From positions 100,913 through 164,912 of the forward strand of contig CAYVQZ010000003.1 in assembly GCA_964453435.1 (NCBI GenBank): a DNA stretch of 64,000 bases. Direction: 5' to 3'. Origin of the DNA: CAYVQZ01 sp964453435 (lineage in GTDB: Bacteria; Abyssobacteria; SURF-5). The notes beneath the pieces were generated by a model. It searched no databases. It was given only the letters and a program-made list of their open reading frames with translations, and was not told the DNA's origin. Shown piece after piece: positions 23,786-30,773 of the stretch; positions within the stretch are counted from its first letter, which is position 1; the number at the start of each line of letters is the position of its first letter. Both the position numbers and the translations under genes were made by a program.

Positions 23786-24823
23786 TTATCCGATCCTCCA
23801 GCGTGTCAACTCGCGATCGGCTATTGGAGCCGCTTGCACCATGTCCTCCTGCCCGTCGCTCTGACAGCGGACCGGAACGCGGCGTTTTTCCCTGTCCTGG
23901 CTGTAACGGGCCGCAATGGCGGCGACAAGCCTTTTCGTTTTTTCCGGCAGGCCTTTCGGGGCGAGGACAACCGCTCCCAGTCGGTCGGCGACCTGAAACT
24001 TTTCGTAGTCCTTGCCGATCTGCTCAAGTTTATCGTTTTCCGATTTGTTCCGTCCCACAATCACCTTTGTCGCGTCCTCAAGGCGAAAGTGTCTTCCGTA
24101 CTTGAGGAGCCGAACTTGCGACATGCCTGCGCCGGGAGTGTGCTCGAACAGGTCTCGGAGTCGATGGCCGAACGTCTTGTCGGTGAGGAGACAGCCTCCG
24201 GCGGGACAGGCATAATCGGTAATTCCCATGTCAGCGGCAAGCTGCATCTGAGGTTTTCGACTCCGGCCCCGAATGTCGAGCATTTTTCCCCGGTCGATAA
24301 GGCCTTCCTGTTCGGGAACGGTGGGCGCAAACAATTTTGCGGAAAGCGGCCTGACGATGCGGCCCTCCAGCCCGCTTTCCTTCTCGATCAGTTTGATCGC
24401 CCGCATATGCTGTGACATCGGTCTTTGGCCGAGCACCTCGCCCGTCACAACAAAATCAGCGCCGGTGTCTTCCAAATACTGTTTTGCTTTTCGAAGCATG
24501 AATATGCGGCAGTCGATGCACGGGTTCATGCTGGAACCGCGTCCGAATTTCGGATTCTTGACGATTTCGAGGTACTCGGACGTGACGTTGAAAATCTTCA
24601 GGTTCACGCCGAGCCCCTCGCTGACGCGCCGGGCTTCGCTCCCGCATCCTTCGCGTCGACGCGAACTCGCGCAATTGCAGAATATCGTCTGGAAATGAAG
24701 CGCTTCGACCTCCACGCCCATCTCAATCATGATGCCGACGGCGAGCGTGCTGTCGAGTCCCCCGGACAGAAGCGCTATCGCCATGGGCTTCCTTTGCGCA
24801 TGCGTATTGCTTCTTTGGCTCAT
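23786..24823 (-). CDS. PP-loop ATPase, MnmA/ThiI-like sulfur-transfer enzyme
   Basis: 345 residues from ATG 24823 (AGGGG upstream; a longer in-frame start at 24973 would overlap the E1-like gene by 140 nt). The N-terminus carries the PP-loop SGGLDST that binds ATP and adenylates a substrate, as in tRNA thiolases MnmA and ThiI. Cysteine motifs follow: FCNCASS, NPCIDCRIF and YACPAGGCLL, candidates for persulfide chemistry or metal binding. The C-terminal third (RHFRLEDATKVIVGRNKSEN) resembles a DUF814/NFACT-R-type RNA-binding module. It is the last gene of the sulfur-transfer cluster, just 10 nt after the second E1-like gene, so it probably receives sulfur from the carrier. A tRNA target is likely but not shown. 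Confidence 0.72.
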   Translation of the reverse strand: MSQRSNTHAQRKPMAIALLSGGLDSTLAVGIMIEMGVEVEALHFQTIFCNCASSRRREGCGSEARRVSEGLGVNLKIFNVTSEYLEIVKNPKFGRGSSMNPCIDCRIFMLRKAKQYLEDTGADFVVTGEVLGQRPMSQHMRAIKLIEKESGLEGRIVRPLSAKLFAPTVPEQEGLIDRGKMLDIRGRSRKPQMQLAADMGITDYACPAGGCLLTDKTFGHRLRDLFEHTPGAGMSQVRLLKYGRHFRLEDATKVIVGRNKSENDKLEQIGKDYEKFQVADRLGAVVLAPKGLPEKTKRLVAAIAARYSQDREKRRVPVRCQSDGQEDMVQAAPIADRELTRWRIG

Positions 24824-24833
24824 AAACGGTCGC

Positions 24834-25634
24834 TCACCCCTCGCATTCACTCGGGTATTCCTCGAGTCTCGTAATCGAAGGCTTTTCTCCGCACAGGGGA
24901 CACGCCGGATTGGGCCGGATGCTGACCTCGCGAAACGAGCCCGAAAGAGCCTCATAGATGAGGAGTCGCCCAATCAGCGGTCTGCCGATTTCCAGAATCA
25001 GCTTGATTGCCTCATTCGCCTGTATTGTCCCCAGCACCCCGGGGACGGGACCGAGGACGCCCGCCTCCTGACAGCTCGGGAGCGCCCCCGCCGGCGGCGG
25101 TTCCGGAAAAATGCATCGGTAACAGGGACCTTCTCCCGGCACGATAGTCATTACCTGGCCGAGAAACTGTAATACCCCGGCCTCGACAAGTGGTTTTTTT
25201 GCAAAAAAACAGGCGTCGTTGAGCAAGTATCTCGTGGGGAAATTGTCCACTCCATCTATTATAACATCATAATCTCGAATTATTTCCCCAATGTTATCCC
25301 TGTTCAGTCTCAAAGGATACGAGATAACGCTCACCCCGGGATTAAGGGTCTGTATCCGCTGCCTTGCGGATTCAGCCTTGGCCCTCCCGAGGTCGCCCGT
25401 CCGATGCAGTATCTGCCTCTGCAGGTTGCTGACCTCGACGCTGTCCCCGTCAACGATTCCCAGCGCGCCGACACCGGCAGCAGCCAGGTAGTACGCGGAT
25501 GGCGATCCCAGGCCGCCCGCCCCCACTATGAGCGCGCTTGCGTTTCGAAGCTTTTCCTGCCCTCTTCCACCGACTTCCCGAAGAATTATATGGCGGCTGT
25601 ACCGCTTGATATCATCCTCGGTGAAATTGAACAT
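24834..25634 (-). CDS. E1-like adenylyltransferase, MoeB/ThiF family (second copy)
   Basis: 266 residues starting at ATG 25634; an ATG three codons upstream sits too close to GAGGAG. It activates the C-terminal Gly of a ubiquitin-like sulfur carrier as acyl-adenylate. Motifs: IKRYSRHIILREVGG at the start, nucleotide loop IVGAGGLGSPSAYYL, VSNLQRQILH, FPTRYLLND, catalytic-Cys segment LPSCQEAGVLGPVPG, and two zinc-binding CxxC pairs (CYRC and CPLC). It is about half identical by eye to the E1-like protein at 27737-28558, so the cluster has two paralogues; they may serve different acceptors. A repeat block separates it from the upstream genes of the cluster. Confidence 0.9.
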   Translation of the reverse strand: MFNFTEDDIKRYSRHIILREVGGRGQEKLRNASALIVGAGGLGSPSAYYLAAAGVGALGIVDGDSVEVSNLQRQILHRTGDLGRAKAESARQRIQTLNPGVSVISYPLRLNRDNIGEIIRDYDVIIDGVDNFPTRYLLNDACFFAKKPLVEAGVLQFLGQVMTIVPGEGPCYRCIFPEPPPAGALPSCQEAGVLGPVPGVLGTIQANEAIKLILEIGRPLIGRLLIYEALSGSFREVSIRPNPACPLCGEKPSITRLEEYPSECEG

Positions 25635-25765
25635 TGCCCTCATATCTCCTCGGGAACGGGCGGCCCAATTCTCTCTTTTCCCGGCTCCGAGCGGACCGGC
25701 GACCGGCAGGGAGCGCGGCATCCGGACCATGAATCACAGCGCGGCATAGCCGCAACCAAATCTTG

Positions 25766-25950
25766 CTTGGGGACAGTCCCGATTCTATCCCGCGGATTGC
25801 GCGGGATTTCGCTGCGCTCAACGAAGGAAAGCGGGTCGCTCCGGGGACAGTCCCGATTCTACGGCACTTCGTGCCCGTAAATCTGGTACAGTCCCCTTCG
25901 CTGAAGGACAGGGGGATTCCGTAAGTAGGGACAGTCCCCTTCGCTGTGGA
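25766..25950 (+). repeat. Dispersed palindromic repeat, copy C
   Basis: Three or more GGGGACAGTCCC units (25779, 25843, 25928) with the ATTCTACGGCACTTCG core at 25856-25871 and a related CTATCCCGCGGATTGCGCGG hairpin at 25796. It separates the tusA-like gene from the second E1-like gene in the middle of the sulfur cluster. Confidence 0.8.
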
Positions 25951-26039
25951 ACGTGTTCTCGCCACTATAATTACGAAAGCCACCCGATGGAAATTGCGAC
26001 AAAAATTCTCGAAATTGGCATATAGTAGTACAGAGGCAA

Positions 26040-26339
26040 TCAACTGAACCGGCGAGATTCACCGCCCCGCCGGCTGCGACGAGCTGCGGCGCCCTTTCGG
26101 ATAACTATTTCCCAGTCCGAGTCGTTAAGCTGTTGGACGTCCAGAACTTCGTTTCCCTCATTGCTCATGCTCCTTGGAACATTTTTCGCCGCCGGGGGGT
26201 AGTCGACTACCACACGGAGAACCTCTCCCGGATTCATTTCCTCGATGGCCAACTTGGACTTGACGAACGTGTACGGGCAAACTTCGCCTTTCAGGTTTAT
26301 CTCTTTGTCTGCGGAAACCGTTTCTTTCCTCTTCTCCAT
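26040..26339 (-). CDS. TusA/SirA-like sulfurtransferase (CPYT variant)
   Basis: 99 residues from ATG 26339 (GAGG seven bases upstream); an in-frame GTG further upstream would overlap the dsrH-like gene. The family motif CPxP is present as CPYT in KGEVCPYTFVKSKLAIEEM, with Cys21 as the predicted persulfide carrier. RVVVDYPPAAKNVPRSM is the second conserved block. TusA proteins pass persulfide sulfur to partner proteins such as the TusBCD/DsrEFH complex, whose homologues are encoded directly upstream. The tail (AAARRSRRGGESRRFS) is strongly basic and atypical, perhaps for RNA binding. Confidence 0.88.
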   Translation of the reverse strand: MEKRKETVSADKEINLKGEVCPYTFVKSKLAIEEMNPGEVLRVVVDYPPAAKNVPRSMSNEGNEVLDVQQLNDSDWEIVIRKGAAARRSRRGGESRRFS

Positions 26340-26359
26340 ACCTTTGCCTCGTCTTGCGT

Positions 26360-26617
26360 TTACCACGTGATGACCCGGTCGTGTTCAAATATCATGTCGA
26401 TAATTCGAGCATATTCGACGAGTTCGGCGGAGGTTTCGATTCCGCGGGCACGAACATCGTCGGCGCACGCGAACGCGTGCATGTTCTCCGATTTCATGTA
26501 GACTCCGTCCTGGACCATAAGAAGAGTTTGTTCGATCTCTTTGAATCGGTTGATTTCTTCCAGAAGCGTCCGGAACACTTTATCATCATGATCACGGACA
26601 ATATGCAAAATTTTCAT
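26360..26617 (-). CDS. DsrH/TusB-like protein
   Basis: 85 residues, MKILHIVRDHDDKVFRTLLE and TLLMVQDGVYM match the DsrH/TusB type of the DsrE superfamily. In E. coli TusB helps form the TusBCD relay for 2-thiouridine; in sulfur oxidisers DsrH joins DsrEFH. No catalytic cysteine of the TusD type is present; C51 is in a poorly conserved part. It lies 13 nt after the previous gene and 20 nt before the tusA-like gene, all on the minus strand. Confidence 0.82.
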   Translation of the reverse strand: MKILHIVRDHDDKVFRTLLEEINRFKEIEQTLLMVQDGVYMKSENMHAFACADDVRARGIETSAELVEYARIIDMIFEHDRVITW

Positions 26618-26630
26618 CGATCACGCGCCT

Positions 26631-26975
26631 TCAATATCTGATAATGCGATCGCTCTCGAGGAGAAGTCGGGCGGCGCGGGAGCGGGATACAGTCTCTGCT
26701 CTGCACTGGAGCCGCGCGAGCCCTCGCTCCTCTATTGACTCCCGTTCCGCGTATATTCGGTGACCCAATTCCGAAAGCGTCTCTATGTGCCGCACGTACT
26801 CCGGCATCCCGACCAGGGAGGGCTCCGTATCAAGCAACGCGTATACGCCGTCCCCAATGAGGAGAACGTTTACCGCATCGTCGCACAGGGTCAACCCGAC
26901 GCTCATCCTCAGCGCCTCGAATGTCCTGACCGACTTCAACGGTGAATGAGAGATGATGACAGTAGTAATCTTCAT
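26631..26975 (-). CDS. DsrE-superfamily protein, DsrF/TusC-like
   Basis: 114 residues: MKITTVIISHSPLKSVRTFE, LRMSVGLTLCDDAVNVLLIG and DGVYALLD give the alpha/beta fold of DsrE/DsrF/TusC. This subunit type is usually structural within a heterohexamer. It starts 3 nt after the tusD-like gene, indicating translational coupling. Confidence 0.82.
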   Translation of the reverse strand: MKITTVIISHSPLKSVRTFEALRMSVGLTLCDDAVNVLLIGDGVYALLDTEPSLVGMPEYVRHIETLSELGHRIYAERESIEERGLARLQCRAETVSRSRAARLLLESDRIIRY

Positions 26976-26978
26976 CGG

Positions 26979-27296
26979 TTAACAGAAAGACAACACGCGT
27001 TCGGCGTCTCGCACGCTGCACGCGAAATCGTATTGACTTCCCATCACAATTCCGTCAACTTCGTCCTGAAATCGCTCGTTCAAATTCTGCTGACAAAGGC
27101 AGATATCCGCGCCCTTGTCAGTGAGATAGAGGAATGGCAAGTGGTTAATGTTCAAAACACCGTCGCACATGAGGAAAATGCGCACCTCCACCCCTTTCTG
27201 AAGAGCGGCTTCTGCAAGCTTTATTGCGGTGTTGGTATTCGAATGCTCCGGACTGGTGGTCAGCAGAATCCCCAATTTTCTCCTGTCGGCGCTCAT
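26979..27296 (-). CDS. DsrE/TusD-like sulfurtransferase
   Basis: 105 residues from ATG 27296, which overlaps the stop of the upstream JAMM gene (ATGA). RKLGILLTTSPEHSNTNTAI, VRIFLMCDGVLNINH and GADICLCQQNLNER match the DsrE/TusD pattern; the second cysteine of ICLC is placed like the active-site Cys that accepts persulfide sulfur from TusA. With the next two genes it forms a tusDCB-like trio. DsrAB sulfite reductase is absent from the window, so a biosynthetic relay is more likely than dissimilatory sulfur oxidation. Confidence 0.84.
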   Translation of the reverse strand: MSADRRKLGILLTTSPEHSNTNTAIKLAEAALQKGVEVRIFLMCDGVLNINHLPFLYLTDKGADICLCQQNLNERFQDEVDGIVMGSQYDFACSVRDAERVLSFC

Positions 27297-27730
27297 GTCG
27301 TTTCTCCGTCCTGCACACACAAGGGTTCTTCCACAAAGTCGCCGCTTCCGTCGGGCATGACCCACGACTGAACCGAGACGACACCCTTTTTCTCGACCGA
27401 GGCAATGAGGTACGAATACCCCGGCCAGGCTGCAGTCTCGACATCATATTGTGAGGGTCTGCTCGGATAGTCCGGATGCGAATGATAAAAACCGATTATA
27501 TCAACCAAAAGGCCGCGGGTTGCTTTCATCACCTGAACAAGCTTTTGCTCATCGATCAGGTAACGCTGATGCCGTTGTTCGCTGACTACGTTCTTTGCCC
27601 GGTGCGACTCGGAAACAAGCCGGTCCCTTTTCTCGTCGCGCCCGACGAGAATCCCGCAACATTCTTCCGGGTATGCTTCCACCGAATGAGCGATTATATC
27701 GTCCAATATTTTGCGTGGTACGAGTAACAT
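27293..27730 (-). CDS. JAMM/Mec+ metalloprotease (M67-type)
   Basis: 145-residue zinc protease of the JAB/MPN+ family. The full catalytic set is visible: Glu in PEECCG (residue 22 or 23) and HSHPDYPSRPSQYD giving H83, H85, S93 and D96 of the H-x-H-x7-S-x2-D motif. Bacterial relatives free the C-terminal Gly-Gly of ubiquitin-like sulfur carriers, or release cysteine built on the carrier (Mycobacterium Mec+ with CysO; Pseudomonas QbsD with QbsE). Here it sits 6 nt after the E1-like gene, and the carrier of the same operon ends with ten extra residues after Gly-Gly, an obvious substrate. Confidence 0.9.
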   Translation of the reverse strand: MLLVPRKILDDIIAHSVEAYPEECCGILVGRDEKRDRLVSESHRAKNVVSEQRHQRYLIDEQKLVQVMKATRGLLVDIIGFYHSHPDYPSRPSQYDVETAAWPGYSYLIASVEKKGVVSVQSWVMPDGSGDFVEEPLCVQDGETT

Positions 27731-27736
27731 ACGATA

Positions 27737-28558
27737 CTACCCATCGTCCTCCCCGAGTCCGCAAAACTCGTCATAGTCGATGAGTTCCGTGACCGTCGGG
27801 TCTTCTCCACAAACGGGGCACTGCGGGTCTTTCCGAATCTTGAATTCGCGCACCTTCATGCTAAGCGCATCCAAGTGCAACAGGCGGCCTATCAGGGGGG
27901 TTCCGATCCCGAGAACCAGCTTCATGGTCTCAACCGCCTGCACGGTCCCGATGATGCCCGGCACCACTCCCAAGACTCCAGCCTCCTGACAACTCGGAAC
28001 CATCCCGGGAGGAGGAGGCTGGGGATATTGGCATCGATAGCATGGGCCCTTCTCCGGATGGTACACTGTCGCTTGACCCTCGAACAGAAGCACGCTGCCG
28101 TGCACATTTGGTTTGTGCAACATGACGCACGCATCATTGGTGAGATACCGCGTCGGGAAGTTGTCACAAGCATCGACAATCACGTCGTATTCCTGAAAGA
28201 TTCGAAAAACGTTTTTGGAATCCAGCCGCTCGTTATAACAGATGACGCTGATGTCCGGGTTCAGGTCAGTAAGAGTGTCCCGCGCCGATTCCACCTTCGG
28301 CCGCCCCACATCGGGGGTGGCATGCAGAATCTGCCTCTGCAAGTTGCTGAGATCAACGACATCAGGATCGACTATCCCAATGGAACCGACACCCGCCGCG
28401 GCAAGGTAAAAGGCCGCCGGAGAGCCCAGCCCCCCCGCCCCGATAACCAGCACCTTGGCATCGAGGAGCTTCTTCTGTCCTTCTCCTCCGACCTCTTTCA
28501 AAATGATATGCCTGCTGTACCTTTTGATTTGCTCTTCACGAAATCGCGTTGCTGCCAC
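27737..28558 (-). CDS. E1-like adenylyltransferase, MoeB/ThiF family (first copy)
   Basis: 273 residues. Activates the carrier encoded 22 nt upstream. Motifs: IKRYSRHIILKEVGG, VLVIGAGGLGSPAAFYL, DLSNLQRQILH, CDNFPTRYLTND, VPSCQEAGVLGVVPG (likely active-site Cys) and two zinc CxxC pairs (CYRC, CPVC). No rhodanese domain is fused at the C-terminus, unlike eukaryotic MOCS3, so sulfur must come from a separate donor such as the DsrE/TusA proteins of the cluster. The partner assignment is from gene order. Confidence 0.92.
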   Translation of the reverse strand: MAATRFREEQIKRYSRHIILKEVGGEGQKKLLDAKVLVIGAGGLGSPAAFYLAAAGVGSIGIVDPDVVDLSNLQRQILHATPDVGRPKVESARDTLTDLNPDISVICYNERLDSKNVFRIFQEYDVIVDACDNFPTRYLTNDACVMLHKPNVHGSVLLFEGQATVYHPEKGPCYRCQYPQPPPPGMVPSCQEAGVLGVVPGIIGTVQAVETMKLVLGIGTPLIGRLLHLDALSMKVREFKIRKDPQCPVCGEDPTVTELIDYDEFCGLGEDDG

Positions 28559-28580
28559 TGGCTGCGCCTTTCCTCGTCCG

Positions 28581-28883
28581 TTATTGTTCGACTGGTGAAT
28601 CCCCGAACGGTATTCCGCCAGCGATCGCGGGCACTATTGCGACCTCATCGTCGTCGCGGACCGGTGTCTGAAGACTCTGCATGAAGCGGACATCCTCGTC
28701 GTTCAGGTAAATGTTCACGAAGCGCCGCACATGCCCGTCCTTTTCACAAAGCCTTTCCTTCAACCCCGAATAGTTTCGGTCGAGGTCGTCGATGATTTCA
28801 GAAATCGTGTTCCCAGTCGCTTTCACTTCTTCGGCCCCGCTCGTGAATTTTCGCAGGGGAACAGGAATGCGAACCGTTGCCAT
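28581..28883 (-). CDS. MoaD/ThiS-like sulfur carrier with C-terminal extension
   Basis: 100 residues from ATG 28883, which has a perfect AGGAGG upstream; a longer open frame lacks one. Beta-grasp protein: MATVRIPVPLRKFTSGAEEV at the start, FVNIYLNDEDVRF and DDDEVAIVPAIAGG at the end. Carriers of this family are activated at a terminal Gly-Gly as thiocarboxylate. Here Gly89-Gly90 is followed by ten residues, IPFGDSPVEQ, so the precursor must be trimmed before activation; the JAMM protease encoded two genes downstream is the natural candidate. The acceptor (cysteine, homocysteine, a tRNA base or a cofactor) is unknown. Confidence 0.9.
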   Translation of the reverse strand: MATVRIPVPLRKFTSGAEEVKATGNTISEIIDDLDRNYSGLKERLCEKDGHVRRFVNIYLNDEDVRFMQSLQTPVRDDDEVAIVPAIAGGIPFGDSPVEQ

Positions 28884-28932
28884 CGTAATTTTCCTCCTGG
28901 CGCGCATCATCGAGCACAAAAACGATGCGGAC

Positions 28933-29385
28933 CTACTGTTGGCTGTTATCCACTCCCATTTCTTGCCTGTCGCGAGTCTCTCTGCAAATATCCTCATATG
29001 TCAGGCTGTCCACAATGTCAGCAATAGCGCCGCGGACCCTTTCCCAGACGGGATGAAATCCGCAAGCCGATATCCGCTCACAACTCGCCGATGAATCCTC
29101 GCTGCTGCATTTCAGCGGCAAAAAAGGACCATCGACTATTCTCACGACCTCCCCCAATGTGATCTCGGAAGGGGGCTTAGAAAGAAGATATCCGCCATTC
29201 GCGCCGCGTCGGCTTCGCACGAGTCCGGCCCCCTTGAGCACAACCAGTATTTGGACGAGATACTTCACGGGAATACCCTGGTTCTCGGCTATTTCTTTGA
29301 TGGGTATGGGCCTGCCGCTTTCGAAATTCAGTGCGAGCTCGAGCAAGGCCCTGCAGGCGTAATCTCCCTTTGCCGAGATTTTCAT
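28933..29385 (-). CDS. Rrf2-family transcriptional regulator
   Basis: 150 residues: winged helix MKISAKGDYACRALLELALN, IKEIAENQGIPVKYLVQIL, RSRRGANGGYLLSKPPSEIT, followed by a cysteine cluster CSSEDSSASCERISACGF (about residues 93-110). The three cysteines resemble the ligands of [2Fe-2S] or [4Fe-4S] clusters in IscR, NsrR and RsrR, so it may sense iron-sulfur status or sulfur supply. It is the first gene of the sulfur cluster and starts 16 nt from a palindromic site, which suggests autoregulation. CymR, a cysteine regulator, belongs to the same family but lacks the Fe-S cluster. Confidence 0.9.
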   Translation of the reverse strand: MKISAKGDYACRALLELALNFESGRPIPIKEIAENQGIPVKYLVQILVVLKGAGLVRSRRGANGGYLLSKPPSEITLGEVVRIVDGPFLPLKCSSEDSSASCERISACGFHPVWERVRGAIADIVDSLTYEDICRETRDRQEMGVDNSQQ

Positions 29386-29400
29386 TGGGTCCCGGTTACT

Positions 29401-29424
29401 TTACTTAGTTGACCAATTTAGTAA
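29401..29424. promoter_or_regulatory. Palindromic operator-like site of the Rrf2 operon
   Basis: A 24-bp interrupted palindrome with ends TTACT and AGTAA and inner halves TTG and CAA (pattern TTACTnAnTTGnnCAAnTnAGTAA on the minus strand). Length, AT content and position 16 nt before the regulator start resemble Rrf2-family operators. On the minus strand it lies just downstream of TTGACA (29456-29451), 18 nt, TAGGAT. Confidence 0.6.
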
Positions 29425-29892
29425 TAATCCTAACACCAACTTAAAACACTTGTCAACTCAGCCGCTATTGTCGCCCGCCCCCTTGACGAGCCAGCGAAAA
29501 CTCCTATTTTAACAGATGCTCCGCTCAATCCTTTTCATTATACCTAAGACACTGTTTTTAAAGGTCTTAAATTAGATAATAAGCGGCGGTTCTTCCATTG
29601 AAAGCCAATATTTCAGTCAAGAAACATAACACACCCGACCGATTTTGTCAAGAATTCCGACAGAATTCCGCCGGGTCTCTGGCTCATCCGTCGGCGCCGG
29701 ATTCTTTTTTGATCCACCGGAAACGGTGTGGCGGCGGCGCGGGCGAACCGACCTTTCCCGGTGAACGGGATGATGCCGGAAGTTGCCGCCAGCTTTGGAC
29801 ACCGAGTGAGTTGGGTTCCGGACCCGTCGGGCAAGAGTGGGCGCCGGGCACAAAGGGAGAAGCGCAACACGCAGTCTAAGCATACGGTGCTG

Positions 29893-29922
29893 TTGACTTT
29901 TTGAAAATTCGGGATGTATAAT
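29893..29922 (+). promoter_or_regulatory. Promoter of the uppS-cdsA operon
   Basis: TTGACT (29893-29898), 18-nt spacer ending in TG, TATAAT (29917-29922), about 57 nt upstream of the uppS start. Confidence 0.78.
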
Positions 29923-29978
29923 GGGTTTCGGGTTGCATTCCTCATGGGCTCACATATCCCGGCTTCGGCAATCTGTAT

Positions 29979-30773
29979 ATGCATATGCAACGACCTCTCA
30001 AGAAAAACAAACGGTTCGAAGGTCCCGAAAGGCCTGTTTCCGCCTCTCTGAAGGCCGAGATTGACCCCGGACGATTGCCAAAACACGTGGCGATCATTAT
30101 GGACGGAAACGGCAGATGGGCGCGCAAACGAAACCTCCCGCGGGTGGTCGGCCATCGGGCCGGCGCAAAGACCGTGCGCGAGGTCGTGGAAGCGTCGCGG
30201 GAGCTTGGGATTCGCTATTTGACGCTGTACGCCTTTTCGAGCGAGAACTGGAAACGACCGAAGCGGGAAGTTCATGCTCTCATGGAACTGCTTCGCAAAT
30301 ACGTGCTCGAGGAGCTTGAGGAAATGCTCCATTACGGGATCGGGCTTCAGGTAATAGGCCAGCGCGACGCTTTGCCCGCATCGTTGCGGCAGGAAATCGA
30401 ACAGACCATTGCAAAGACAAGCCATTGCGACAAAATGACCGTGATTCTCGCCTTGAGCTATGGCGGGCGGACGGAGATAGTGGATGCGGCCCGTAAGCTA
30501 GCGGCTCGCTGCCAGGCGGGAGAGCTGCAGCCGTCGGAAATAGACGAGCGGACATTCGCACAGCACCTGTATCTGCCGGACTGTCCCGAGCCCGATTTGC
30601 TCATCCGAACGAGCGGTGAGTTTCGGCTCAGCAACTTTTTGCTCTGGCAGCTCTCCTACTCAGAACTGTACATAACGCCGACGCTGTGGCCGGACTTCAC
30701 GAAAGAGCATTTTTGTCGCGCGATAATCGACTATCAAAAGCGTGACCGACGATTCGGAGGCGTCCCCAATTGA
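29979..30773 (+). CDS. uppS: Undecaprenyl diphosphate synthase
   Basis: Cis-prenyltransferase making the C55 carrier lipid for peptidoglycan and O-antigen. 264 residues. HVAIIMDGNGRWARKR is the substrate-binding N-terminal motif with catalytic Asp, HRAGAKTVREVVE follows, then YLTLYAFSSENWKRP, and near the C-terminus PDLLIRTSGEFRLSNFLLWQ. A few basic residues precede the core. Two ATG codons (29979 and 29985) are possible. The stop overlaps the TTG start of cdsA (TTGA), so the two are translated together. Confidence 0.97.
   Translation: MHMQRPLKKNKRFEGPERPVSASLKAEIDPGRLPKHVAIIMDGNGRWARKRNLPRVVGHRAGAKTVREVVEASRELGIRYLTLYAFSSENWKRPKREVHALMELLRKYVLEELEEMLHYGIGLQVIGQRDALPASLRQEIEQTIAKTSHCDKMTVILALSYGGRTEIVDAARKLAARCQAGELQPSEIDERTFAQHLYLPDCPEPDLLIRTSGEFRLSNFLLWQLSYSELYITPTLWPDFTKEHFCRAIIDYQKRDRRFGGVPN

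Larger units (their letters stand above)
29386..29978. other. Divergent region between the sulfur cluster and uppS
   Basis: 593 nt. Near the minus-strand end it holds the Rrf2 promoter and palindrome (29401-29457), near the plus-strand end the uppS promoter (29893-29922). Between them, around 29483-29510, TTGACG and TATTTT spaced by 16 nt could be another plus-strand promoter, and TAAGAC/GTCTTA near 29545 forms a weak hairpin. No gene or known RNA is recognised. Confidence 0.45.
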
